This document shows, in pieces, positions 44,560-55,483 of a stretch of DNA of 64,000 nt. Source of the DNA: Neodidymelliopsis sp. IMI 364377 (Eukaryota > Ascomycota > Dothideomycetes > Pleosporales > Didymellaceae). Both the position numbers and the translations under genes were made by a program. The stretch is from positions 1 through 64,000 of the forward strand of contig JAPEUT010000122.1 of assembly GCA_027946375.1 (NCBI GenBank). The letters are read 5' to 3'. Below the pieces are notes generated by a model that ran no database searches, was not told the DNA's origin, and saw nothing but the letters and a program-made list of their open reading frames with translations. Position 1 is the first letter of the stretch. Each line of letters opens with the position of its first letter.

Positions 44560-46275
44560 ATGTCGTTCTTCCAAAAACAAAACAGTGTGGAGACACGACT
44601 TTGTACTGCAGTTAACGACGCGATCAAGGCGCGTAACGCTCTTCAGCTTGCATCGATCGTTCTTCTCGAACCACCTTTCCCACCTGATTACGAAGAGCTC
44701 ATACAATCTTTGCGGACAAACTACCCATCGAATGCAACTAACTCTGAGGATCGACTGGATCAATTGGTGCGAAAGGTTGTTACGGAGACAGCTGAATATC
44801 AAGATGAGCAGGGGAAGCCGGTACAGGGCTGGAACGCAATGGTCACCTTCCTTGCTGGGTGGATGACCTTTCTGCGAGATCTGGACATGGACAACTTGCT
44901 ACATACATATCAACAGCTCAAAGACCTACAAGAGTGAGTTGGGACAAGCGGAGAAGGACTCAGTCTGCTGACTAGTGCTAGACAAGCAAACAGTGCGCTA
45001 ACGCACCCGATCAAAGGTGTCCTGATTCTGCCGACAATCGTCAACTATGCCAGAGTGTTTGCCCGCGTAGCGTTAGGCTTGGATAAGCATCCCGAACTTA
45101 TTCAACATCTACTTACCTCGAGTGATGAAGGTTCTCGAGAATCTCTTTCGGAGAAGGCAGCCAATGTTGTCCGCGTAGCGTTTACTCAATGCTTGAACGA
45201 TCGAGTGGGCAATATGGAAAAGAAGCTGGGAATCTACAAAATGGCGAACATCTGTTTGAAGATCCTCTTCCAGGCTGACAAGCCCGAGAGCTGCGAGACG
45301 ATCTTCAAGAACATCACAAATTCATCACCACCGCTACATCTCTACCCAAAGCCAGAACAGGTTACATACCTCTACTACCTTGGCCGCTACCACTTTGCCA
45401 GTACAAATTTCTATGCGGCTCAGCTGGTCCTACAGCAAGCGTATGACCTCAGCAGTAAACATCTCCAATATGTCAAACAGCGACGCCTGATACTGATATA
45501 TCTGATTGCCTCCAACTTGATCCTTGGCCGCCTTCCTACTGAAGAAGTATACGCTTTGCCAGAGGCTCAGGGCCTGAGAGACATCTTCAATCCCATCGCG
45601 AGATGCATCAAGTCAGGAGATCTCGAACGCTTCCGACGTGTTACGAATCTGGACCTTTCGCACCCGGCTGCAGCATGGCTTATGAAATTTCGAATTTTCT
45701 ACCCGATCGGGAATTATTGCGAAGTCCTGGTCTGGCAGTCACTTTTCAGGACCATATATCGGATGACTGGGCAGGAAGGTGGTTCGAATTCTAACCTAGC
45801 TGCTGTCCTTGATCTCAATGCTGTCCATACTGCCTTTGCACATCTCGAAAGCCAGGCGAACATCCAAAATGAAGCCATGGCGAAGCAAAGTCTCGGAGCT
45901 GGGCGCCGTAATTTTGGACACATATTTCAAGATCATGCATCTGTATCGAAATCGTCATACATCGACCCAGACTTCGCTGGTGTTGATGGGATCGAACCGT
46001 ACAATCACGAGGTCGACCTAGCCGAGGTCGAGTGTATATGCGCTACGTTGATCACGCAGGGGTTTGTGGCAGGGTACATCAGCCATCAGACACAAAAGTT
46101 GGCCATCTCGGGTGCAAGAAGACCTGGCGGTGCTCTCAAGAATGGTTTCCCTACACCGTTCGGGGTGATCAAGAGCAAAAATAGTGACAGCGTGCTGGGA
46201 TGGAAGAAGGAGGCTGGAGGTAACACGCAAGGACAGGTCATTCGCATGAGTGGAGCTAAGGCGGCGGGAGAATGA
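44560..46275 (+). CDS. PCI-domain protein, Thp1/PCID2-like
   Basis: A 555-aa protein. Exons are 44560-44933 and 44982-46275, with a 48-nt intron in phase 2. Helical repeats precede a C-terminal PCI/winged-helix domain. Diagnostic stretches are QVTYLYYLGRYHFASTNFYA, QRRLILIYLIASNLILGRLP, and ECICATLITQGFVAGYISHQ followed by QKLAIS. These correspond to human PCID2 and yeast Thp1, subunits of the TREX-2 complex that couples transcription to mRNA export. CSN12 of the COP9 signalosome region is the close alternative, and fungal annotations often mix the two. The N-terminal 60 residues look lineage-specific. Confidence 0.85.
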
Positions 46276-48015
46276 GAAGGAGCTGGATGATACCCGACAA
46301 GTACCCACAAAATTTACTGTGCCTACAGACCATACAAACCCATGCCTCTTAGCATACAACGATCACCGTGTTACCCCGAGTCCTCTTGGACCTCCATGTC
46401 TTCCCTAATCTCAAGGCGCGAGACGAGGCGTCGTGGTCGTCATCAACGCCTAGATGGTGTCAGTGTCGAAACAGCATGCAGTAGACTGAGTAATGACTTT
46501 GGAATCGACCTCTGTGGTGTCTCGCCTTTCTTCGCTTTGCACGGAGACACCTTAGTGCCACCCCGACACATGGAACCAGAATCACACACAGTACCCGAAA
46601 AAGTCCAAAGAGCTCTTCCTTGGACCATGATGCCCTTGCAGTGGCCGTGGTCAAGCTATCTCGCAGTGTCGGTATGGCTGCTCATAAAGATCAGCAATCT
46701 GCAAAGACAAGTGTATACAACGACATACCAGTTGGTTGTAAGAGGTGGCATGTTCATTTCTTCGTATAGATGCGGAGATACATGAACGGCAGGCTAGAAT
46801 TGATGTTGGTCAGATTGAGTGAAAACACAAGGCTCAGAATGATTGGGTTGATCTAGCTGTTCGCGCAGTTACAGATTAATCACGAGTGAGATATGTGTGA
46901 AAATAGCCATCAAGTCTAGATTGGAGCAATTGTGGCTATGGGGTGAAGGTGGTTTTGAGAGTAATCGCCATCCGGCTCAAACTGTGGACCTATTCTCTTC
47001 CTGGGAATTGAGGCGGTGCATCACATAGAGTCACAGCTGTATCTAATCCATAACTGGTAATTGGGGCGGTGCAGCATCTGCCAGCTGGCCAATCGGTAAG
47101 GATGACTATCAGTAAGGCTCGGATGTCTTAATTCCCAATCGATCGGTTGTGACGACTCAATCGAGTACCTTCTCTCGGTAATACTCGAAAGCCGAACTCT
47201 GCTACTTGCTTCATATGCTAACTAGCTACGCTAAAAGCTGATCGGAAGGCTACTCAATCCCTAACAACGAAGGTTAAAGTCTTCTACTGATAAACTTACA
47301 TTAGTTTGTTGTGCATGTTACATCAAGTGAGCATTGTATCCTACGCGTGACTTCAGATGGTCGCAGAATCAAAAGATTAGGAATGTCGCTAAGGAGCCGA
47401 ATATGGCCTTAACCTCATAAAAAGGTGTCATGTATATTACCAACCACGAACAAAACCAGCACGCAGACGAATATAGTCTTGGCTCTTGAGATAAGTCTCT
47501 TTGTCTGCATTGTTTACGTACAGACGATCATCTCTATGTTATATAGATTCTCTCCTTCTTCCGATCATCCAAGTACCAACATAATAATTTTCCTTGTACC
47601 TCTCTTTTGGTTTGCGCTGTGCGTTCAGCAGCAGGTTTGAGCATCTTGGATTAAATGAAGACGAGATTGCAGTACACTAATCGTTGACCCCAGCGGAGCT
47701 TTATATGGAAGTTACAGCCTGTGCATGTGCTGATCCACTGTGTCAGAGTTTTTAACGTGACATTAAGAACTCACTGCAATACTGCAAACCAAACACGAGT
47801 GCAGCACGTCTTAGGACTGGATCATATGTGCAAGTGCAGTTCGAGAGCAGACTCTGCGTCCACATTTTGGAAATCTGAGTCATCTCGAGGGGAATGATGC
47901 GAAGTGGAGACAATCAGAAAAGATCAATGACAGCCGTGATTACAATCGGAGTTATAATTTATATACTCGTCCAATCCTATATCAAATCACTAGCACTAAC
48001 CAGCAAGTGATCGAG
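46276..48015. other. 1.7-kb AT-richer gene-poor region
   Basis: No supported gene is present. A 147-codon plus frame (46342-46785) has no domain, and its opposite strand is also partly open. From about 46800 to 48000 the sequence is AT-richer with many stops in all frames. No transposon ends or repeats are seen. Confidence 0.45.
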
Positions 48016-48096
48016 GGCGTTGTGGCGGAGTGGTTATCGCGCAAGACTAGAAATCTTGTTCCTTCGGGAGCGTAGGTTCGAATCCTGCCAACGTCG
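48016..48096 (+). tRNA. tRNA-Ser (anticodon AGA)
   Basis: The cloverleaf folds by eye. The acceptor stem GGCGTTG pairs with CAACGTC (one G-U) plus discriminator G. A-box-like TGGCGGAGTGG stands in the D arm. The anticodon stem is CAAGA/TCTTG with loop CTAGAAA, giving AGA. A long variable arm (TTCCTTCGGGAGC) is typical of class II tRNA-Ser. The T arm GTAGG-TTCGAAT-CCTGC contains a perfect B box GGTTCGAATCC. There is no intron. Confidence 0.95.
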
Positions 48097-48101
48097 CATT
48101 C

Positions 48102-48106
48102 TTTTT
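48102..48106 (+). terminator. RNA polymerase III terminator
   Basis: TTTTT begins five bases after the end of tRNA-Ser, the usual Pol III stop signal. Confidence 0.75.
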
Positions 48107-48260
48107 GCCCTGGTGCAGACCCTGTTGCCTGGCGAAAGGGTCACTTTTCTTTTGACGTCATTGTCGATCGTTCCGTGTGCACTGGTTCAAGGTGGAGTGG
48201 TGTGGCGTGGGAGTGAAACTGTTTATGTTTTTTATTTTACTGCGTGAGACTCCGATCAAC

Positions 48261-49381
48261 CTACGAGATCGTGCAGATGATCTTGCCCTTCGTCTTGTTT
48301 TCTTCCATAAGCTTATGCGCATCCTGGATCTGCTCCCACGGCAGTACCTTTTCGACAAACAGCTTGAACGAGCCATTCTTGAATTTGGGCAGGGCGTGCT
48401 CCACAAGCTGATCTCGCAGCTTACCCTGGTAATCTTCATCTCTGCTTCTCAAACTGCTGCCCACAAAAGTACATCTCTTTCTGATGAATGCACTAATGTC
48501 AGTTCCCTCAGGAACTTGAGTACCGCCCATAAAACCCAGGTTGACGATCACACCGTCCTTAGCCACAGCCTTGAGGTTGTTCTGGAAGTAGCTTGCGCCA
48601 ACGAAATCAACGATGATGTCTACACCCTTTCCATCTGTCGCTTTCAAGACCTCGTCGGCCCAGTCTTGTGTGGTAGTGTTGAACGCAGCATTTGCGCCAA
48701 GTTCTTTGACCGCAAAATCGCATTTTGCATCCTGACGAGCGGTGGCATAGACGGCCGAAGCCTGATCGGCACGCGAGAGCTGAATACCGGCAATGGAGAC
48801 GGACGATGCTGCGGCGTGCCAAAGAATAGACTTGCCTGCTGCGAATTTTCCGACCAGGTACATGGCTTGAGTTGCCGTTATCCACGTCTAAGCACCACTG
48901 TTAGCTTCAGATCTGGTGTGTGGTTAGAACAACGTACCTCAGGAATTCCTGCACACTGTTCCCAGGTCAACTCCTTTGGCTTCCTGACAAGCATGTGTGT
49001 GGAGACCGCAATGTACTCGGCATATGCGCCGCCGTAAGCCAGGCCAAATACTTCATCTCCTTCCTGGAATCCTTCTTTGCCACCGCCCTCTGCACTCAGC
49101 TCTGCAATTGTACCGGAGAACTCAACACCGAGAATCTTGGAGGCGCCAGGAGGAACGGGGTATTGGCCCTCACGCTGCAAGAGGTCCATGCGGTTCAGAC
49201 CAAATGCCTTAATCTTGACAAGAGCTTGCGATTTGCCGAGCTTGGGCTTGGGGACATCTGTGATGTGAAGAGCATCAACTGGGCCCTTGCCGTTCTTGAT
49301 GTCTGAATAGTGTAAGATTTCTTGTTCTGTGGACGAAACTCTGTATTTCCACTTACCCACTGCCTTCATTGTGTCGCTCAT
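48261..49381 (-). CDS. Quinone oxidoreductase (zeta-crystallin/PIG3-like)
   Basis: A 338-aa NADPH-dependent MDR-family enzyme. Exons are 49357-49381 (25 nt), 48938-49302 and 48261-48887, with introns of 54 and 50 nt. The fold starts MKAVDIKN and has the GroES-like half with GLNRMDLLQREGQYPVPPG and LGVEFSG. The Rossmann half has WHAAASSVSIAGIQLSRA where PIG3 and zeta-crystallin have the nucleotide loop, and DIIVDFVGASYF. No zinc-ligand cysteines or zinc loop are present, fitting the quinone-reductase branch. It probably reduces quinones or enones in oxidative defence. Confidence 0.92.
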
Positions 49382-49770
49382 TCTGTCGTTGTTTTCCTTG
49401 AGGTCGGTAAGATAAGTTGCGATGAAAGAAGAAGGGTAACAAGAAACGTCAAAGTTAAGAGTAGAAAGCTTCTAGATGAAGTGCCCGAAGCCTGACGTAA
49501 AGGCTGTTGTTCCGAGGCGGTTCCGGCGTCATCGGAACGATTGGTAATGACGCTGGGTGGGGCAGCAATGTGCACTTTCTTTTGCGGGCCTAGTCTTTCA
49601 AGTCACGAAGCTTGAATGAGCTTCAATCAACTACAATAATGGAAACCGAGCATTGAAACTCGTGAGTGTGAAGGATTCAAAACGTTGACGTTCTCAGTTC
49701 ATATGCTAGAACCGCATTATCTATGACCACAAAACCGTTACCTCGTAGAATATTGCATCCGAAAACATCT
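49382..49770. other. Intergenic spacer
   Basis: This lies between the quinone oxidoreductase start and the RPA1 stop, both minus. No gene is seen. Confidence 0.4.
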
Positions 49771-51800
49771 TTAGTTCACGAACAGACTATTGTCATCTAC
49801 ATCGTATTGCTTGATGAGTTGTGCAAGCTTGTTGGCCTCTTGAGCGTAGTTGAGAGGGTAAACGTTCATCACTTGATAGCGAGGTCTAGAATTCGTTAGC
49901 GAACATCTTTACGAAAGGCTGACTAAAACTTACTTAGGTTGATCCTGATAGGTCTCCATTTTCGCTCGCACCCTGAAATTGAACGTCTTGCAGGTGGCAT
50001 CCTGCATGATGTTCATGAAGGTACCCGAGTTGTTGCTCTCCTCATCCGCTTCCTTGATCTTCATTGCTTCATTGGCAGACATACCGACAATCATTTGTCC
50101 AGCTTCGTCGAAACAGCTCAACCAGAGAGTACCAGTGTGATCAGCTACATTCACACTCAAGACGTAGCGATATGTCGGCTCGGGAAATGACGTTTGACAC
50201 TTCTCACACCACCAAGATCCGGGGTTTTCTTCGATGACCTTCTTGTTGCAGTTTGGTGTTGAGCATGCCGGGTATGCAATAGTTGTGTTCTTGACGTATA
50301 CAACAGACGCCCGTAAGCTCATGTAGGTCGGGGTGTCTTGGAGGTAGCTTTCCTCTTCGATGATCTGTGAGATAAGCTTGCTGTCGTTCTTGGAACCACC
50401 GGAAGCTGGTGCCATGTTTTGGTGGGTAGAGAACGTTGCGTTCTGACCAACAGCATTGAACCACCCGCGCAGCTTATGGGCTTCGTCAATGTCTGGATCG
50501 AGCATCATGGAGCCAGAACTGAGCAAACTCAGACTGCGGCCGCCAAAGTCAGACACTTTGACACCCTTGAATGCAAGAATTGATTCGAGTGGGACTTCGA
50601 AGCTTTCTGCTGTCTTGCCCCAAACTGTGAGTCGTACCGATGTTTGACTATCATCGGCAAGAGTCAATTCGCGCTTGGCAAAGTCTTTGTTGGAGTTCTT
50701 CGATGTTATCGTGGCCACCTCACCGACTTCTTTGAGTACACCGATGGTGTCGATAGTGGTATCCTTCTCCACTGAGTTCAGATCACCAATCTTGGTGAAG
50801 TTGAATCGAATCTGAGGCTTGTTGTCCTGGTCTTCTGCTTTCTCGACCTCTGTGTCGCGCTCAAATTGCAGCTCGTAGTCGTTTGGCAGATTAGAGAACT
50901 GCTTCTTCGCGAGTGTGACCCTGCAAGGTGCAGAGATGTAGTACACTACACCCTCCTGGAAGACGGGGTATAGCCTTTCCGCAACTTCGGTGAAGGCAGT
51001 TGCACGAATCTCACCAGTATCGTCCAACAAGTTCACACTGAAGAGCTTGCCTGTACCTTTCGCGTTGTGCCATTCCTTCATTTCACCCTTGTGTGTGCAT
51101 CGAGCGCGAATGGTCCACTTGTGCGCGTATGGAGAGAGAGACTCGATGGGATATAGGTGTGGATGTGTGGATGTGCTTGGGTTGCTTTGGTGCACGGGAA
51201 GGGATCTCTGCTGCTGCTGCGGCGCAGGCGCAGACTTGTTGCCGTAAAAGTTGTCGCCTGAGATGGCAGCAGGCTGCTGCTTGGGTTTTGTGTCAAGCGC
51301 CTCGGGTTGTCCAATCTTGTCGAGTTCACCATATTGCTCCAGTACATCGAGCTCCATGATGATCAAGATGCTAGATATCCGTTAGCTACACTGCATTCAA
51401 AATGGACATCCAACATACTTTTTGTCCTTGACCTGCTGAGGGTTGTATTTCAGCAGCCGTACTATGGAGCCCTTCTTGAGCCTGCCAGATGTGACGATCT
51501 CATTTGCAGCTACAGAGTATTAGCTTCACCCATACAGTGAACAAATTCCACGTACTGGTCGCAATCATGGTTTGGATGAAGTTGCGGACATCGCTCAGCA
51601 CGACGCGGAAGCGCTGTACTGGATTCAAATCGCCCGCCTTTGGCTCCATGGTCTTGATTTGCACGCATTGCAGGACTGGGTGCTCCACGAAGCAGCCGCT
51701 GGGCTCGAAAATGCTCCTGTTCGTTGTTAGTATCTTTTCACTCATGCTTTTTGGCGTAGACATACTTGATGGCACCCTGTGTGATTGCTTGTTCCGCCAT
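49771..51800 (-). CDS. RPA1: Replication protein A large subunit
   Basis: A 612-aa single-stranded-DNA-binding subunit needed for replication, repair and checkpoint signalling. Five exons: 51766-51800, 51556-51716, 51419-51509, 49934-51370 and 49771-49885; the sum is 1839 nt. The N-terminal OB fold (DBD-F) has NPVQRFRVVLSDVRNFIQTM. A Gln/Pro/Ser linker follows, then DBD-A (KWTIRARCTHKGEMKEW), DBD-B (TLADDSQTSVRLTVWGK) and DBD-C. In DBD-C the zinc ribbon reads CSTPNC (ligand second Cys), CEKCQ, within PACSTPNCNKKV...WWCEKC. The C-terminal exon ends DVDDNSLFVN. The gene is divergent from the dienelactone hydrolase, with 220 bases between starts. Confidence 0.96.
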
Positions 51801-51868
51801 GCTGGATGTTGTACAGTTCTGGTGATATCGTGTCGAGGTGGCGGCGCATCGAAGATCAGAAGTTTGGG

Positions 51869-51874
51869 ACGCGT
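51869..51874. promoter_or_regulatory. ACGCGT box upstream of RPA1
   Basis: A perfect palindromic MluI cell-cycle box (ACGCGT) lies 69 bases upstream of the RPA1 start, in the shared promoter with the hydrolase. In yeasts MBF binds this sequence upstream of S-phase genes, including replication genes. The hexamer also occurs elsewhere in the window, so the assignment is tentative. Confidence 0.4.
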
Positions 51875-52020
51875 CGAGGCGCGTTGAGTGGCTATCGCGC
51901 TAGGCAACCGGCCCCCGCACCAAGCCACAGCTCAGGCCCGCTACGTAATGGCGCTGGACCCTCGACTTACGGTTTAGCACTGCCATTCACACACCAGGCT
52001 TCAGATACAACAACATCATC

Positions 52021-53093
52021 ATGGCTGATAACGAAATCGCAACACGAGCGCCTGAGAGTGATGCGCAGGAGAAGCCTGCTGAGCAGGTTACAGAGCAAAA
52101 GCAGGAGACGGAACAAGCAGAGCAGAGCGTCTTTTCCGGCGACACAAGAGCGCAGGATGGGCCAACTATGGGTGTACGTTGTGCTTGCTGGCCCATGGAC
52201 AGCACTGGCTGATCTTGCAGGAACACTGCACTACAGATCGACCAACTCCCACCGGCGAGGTTCCTTCCGGCGAGCTCACGAAGATTGGTGGCATCGAATG
52301 CTACATAACTAAACCCTCTGACTACCCACACGCCCCCTCGAAGCTTCTGCTCCTTCTTACTGGCGGTACAGGGGTCAGGTCTACGAACAATCAGCTCCAG
52401 GCAGACAAGTATGCTTCGGAGGGATATCTGGTTGTCATGCCTGATCAATTCGATGGTGAACCAGCCTCGAACGCAGTAAGCATGGAGGAAGTCACAGAGA
52501 AGACATCGTGGTTAGACACTATCAAACTGAGGACTGCCGAGTTCACCAAGGCCTTTACAATCGATATGTGGCTTGCGAAACACACGCCGGAGAAGGTCCT
52601 GCCCATTCTGCACAAGGTTGTCGAGGGCGCAAAGGAAGAGTTCGCAGACGCTGTTGCGAACGGCGGTGGAGTATACGGTGTTGGCTATTGCTTCGGTGCC
52701 AAGTACATTCTGATCTTGGCTGGCGAGCTTCCGGACACAGTTGCATGGGGTCAAGCAGCTTCAAGTGACGAGGAACAGGGGAGCGTCAAGAGGGCACCTG
52801 TACTCAAAGCCGGGGCTGTCGCGCACGGAACCATGGTCTCGAAGGAGGACCTTGAGAGCGTGCGCTCGCCGGTCTACATCGCAGCTGTCAAGGATGACCC
52901 ATTGTTTCCCGAGGACGAGGTTTTGACACCGGGCCGAAGAGCAATGGAAACCAACAAGGTGGAGCATGAAGTCAAGGTCTATGAAGGGGTACCACATGGC
53001 TTCGCAGTTTACGGTGATTACGAAGATCCTAAGATCAAGCACAACCAGGAGCAGGCCTTCGGAGAGATGTTGGGGTGGATTCAAAAACACTGA
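52021..53093 (+). CDS. Dienelactone hydrolase family protein
   Basis: A 341-aa alpha/beta hydrolase. Exons are 52021-52173 and 52221-53093, with a 47-nt intron. The first 50 residues are Glu/Gln/Ala-rich and disordered. The nucleophile elbow is GVGYCFGAKY with a Cys nucleophile, as in true dienelactone hydrolases. The acid is in KDDPLFP and the His in VPHGFAVYG. The oxyanion-side strand is KLLLLLTGG, followed by YASEGYLVVMPDQFDGEP. Relatives act on dienelactones in aromatic catabolism, but most fungal members are uncharacterised. Its 3' end faces SLD5 with 281 bases between. Confidence 0.92.
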
Positions 53094-53374
53094 GCATTCG
53101 GATGATCTGCGTACGACAAGCAGGGATTACCTTACTCAAGTAATTGGCGTTGAAGGGCTGGACTTCTTTCGATTCGATTCATAGTGGAATGATACCACAT
53201 CTCATGATTTTCGGCATGGTGTTGTCATCGGCAAGTAGTATGCTCACGGGCCTCCTGTCAGCCTCATTGTTTGGGCTCATCTCGTTTTCGTATCTCCGTG
53301 ACCGCTCTTTCACATCGGGATCGGGGTTCAACTGCCGCGCTCGCAACAACACGTCGTCGCTGCCGGTTGCTTCC

Positions 53375-54269
53375 TTAGATGAGCTCTACGTCACCGGTCC
53401 CACTTCCAACAGCCCATCTTCTCACCGCGCTCCACCGAACTACCCAAACATCTCCTCGCTTGACCTCCAGCCTGCGATCCGTGCCGTCTATGAATACTGT
53501 TCCAATATCCCTCAGCGCTCTGATGAACACAGCCTTGTCTTCGTCCGGTTTATCGATCATGCTGATGCCACCTGTTGTATCATCAAGCCGCTGTAGTGAC
53601 GCGGGGAATTGTGACAGAAACGAAGCCAAGTAGTGCTGCGACAGGAGCGCTTGGTGTGATGTGAGGTACTGTAACTCAGATGGCGAGAGGAGTGGTTGGG
53701 GAGTGTCAAGGGACGCAGTATGTTGAGCGCGGATGTGAAGTGGATGTTGATCGATCTACATAGTGGGTCAGCACACCAACACAATCAACATGCATCTGTA
53801 GGGCGACCTCAAAACTAGGATTTGTTTGGTTGCAGAGCTCCTTCAAACAGAGTGAACAGAATGAACAGAGTAAACACACTTACCTTCTTCAGCCTCGCCC
53901 TCAAGAAGCTTCTGACCAGAAACTTGAATCGCTCAAGTTCGGTTTGAATAATAATGAGCTTGAAATTCGTCTTTGGATCCATACTCCCCGTCTGATCTTC
54001 TACAAGCTCAATCTGCCTACGCCATTAGCACCCGTCTACATACTTACCACTCATTCATACTTATGTCCCACCTTAACCATTTATAACTAGCAGTAACATA
54101 CCTGCCGTCTGATCCTCTCGAGCACCCTGTCCATCAGCTCTTCAGGCCATGTCAGGATCTCCGGCGCTGTGCGCTCTGCAACCCACGCACGCGTCAACTC
54201 CTGCAAATCGCGCGACTCCTGAGGTGTCGAATCGACTGCGACTTCGGCGAGGAGGTCGTCGATATCCAT
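53375..54269 (-). CDS. SLD5: GINS complex subunit Sld5
   Basis: A 225-aa subunit of GINS, which joins Cdc45 and MCM2-7 to form the replicative helicase. Exons are 54102-54269, 53884-54012 and 53375-53755, with introns of 89 and 128 nt. The N-terminus MDIDDLLAEV leads to the helical A domain (AWVAERTAPEILTWPEELMD, ERFKFLVRSFLRARLKKIDQH and LSPSELQYLTSHQALLSQHY). The small C-terminal B domain follows, with the family ending VELI. The start at 54269 and all joins are unambiguous. It sits between the hydrolase and CDC25 and, like RPA1 and CDC25, is on the minus strand. Confidence 0.94.
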
Positions 54270-55483
54270 GGTCGTGCGACACGGAAGTTGCGTGCGCCCG
54301 AACAGGCGGGGGAAGAGTTTGGCGAAGCGTGCGAGACGAAGCGAGGGTTATGGGTGCGAAGTTGAAGTACGTGTGAGACGCTGGGTCGACTGTCAAAGTA
54401 CTGTGACGAGTTACCGAGAGCCACAGATTATGGGACTTGTTAGAGTTCGTGGTTGCGCCTCACATGCTCCTGCATCCTGCACGTCAACGGGATGGGTGGG
54501 GCATTTCGAATCTTAGCGTGTCTTCAGCGCGTCGCGCCTGATTGGTTAACAATTCAATGTCGGGACACAGCTGTCAAATCAGTCTCACAACAGTGCTGAC
54601 AACAGGCATACAGGGACACAAGTTGAGTCACAGTCAGGTACAATGCACACATTCGATATAAGATACTGTTGCATTTCTCGGTCTACAACCAGAATTTCTA
54701 CCGCAATCGTCTTTCTGCTACATTACGACGAAGCACCTATCAATTACCTCCTCAAGTCTCGAACAGGCTAATCACATTCCAATCCCAGCCTGGAGAGAAC
54801 AAAAAGACGCGTGGATAAGTACATAACCGAATGGAAGTGCAAAGCCCGAAAAAGATGACCGAAGTAACCCTCCAATGTGCAACCAATGTCAGTGCTTTCG
54901 AGTATGGTGCAGTAGAGTCAATCTGGTGAAGTTGCGTGTCGAAAAATGGGAAGGAATGAGACCGGTTAGTGATAGGAGAGAATGTCGATTTGATGATGTG
55001 AGGTGAAGGTACGTAGACCTGAGTTGTATTTGTTTTCGTGATGTTTGTGAGATTGTTCTTATGGAAGTGATGTTCTTATCTGCTCCACAGGGCCATGAAA
55101 GATCCGTATGAGGATGGTAGTGACAAAGGAAATTAATGAGACTGAAGGCAGTGGTCTAATGCTGCCGTAAAGAGAATTATGTCCGAGCCGGCGGCACCGT
55201 GACATTGGGTATAGAATGCAAAAGGCGACGAGAGTGGCGCAAGCCCAAAGTGTAGGTGCAGACTGCTCGCAGTCGAAATTGTTTCCCGCCGTCCGAAAGT
55301 CCAAGTTGATGCAAAGAAGGGGCCAAATGGCAAATCGCTAGAACGCCTCGAGATGGAAAAGAGTAAATGATCAAAACGCCAATGCTGTGGAACACCAGAG
55401 CAGCAAGTAAGGGTAACGCCGTCAATCCGGTACCGCCCGTGAATTATGGAATATCGTGTAGAAATCGTCGGCTACGCGCAGGC
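54270..55483. other. Intergenic region, no gene seen
   Basis: This holds the SLD5 promoter (with GCGCGTCGCGC near 54527 and an inverted CCAAT, ATTGG, at 54541) and the CDC25 3' UTR. An ACGCGT lies near 54808. Minus-strand frames around 55059-55425 show no domain. Confidence 0.45.

Noticed and set aside
46342..46785. 147-codon plus-strand frame after the PCI gene
   Set aside because: It has no domain or splice context and the opposite strand is also partly open. It is probably the 3' flank.
51869..51874. Claim that ACGCGT proves MBF control of the replication genes
   Set aside because: The same hexamer also occurs in unrelated spacers (for example 34735 and near 37938 and 47343), so only a tentative site is listed.
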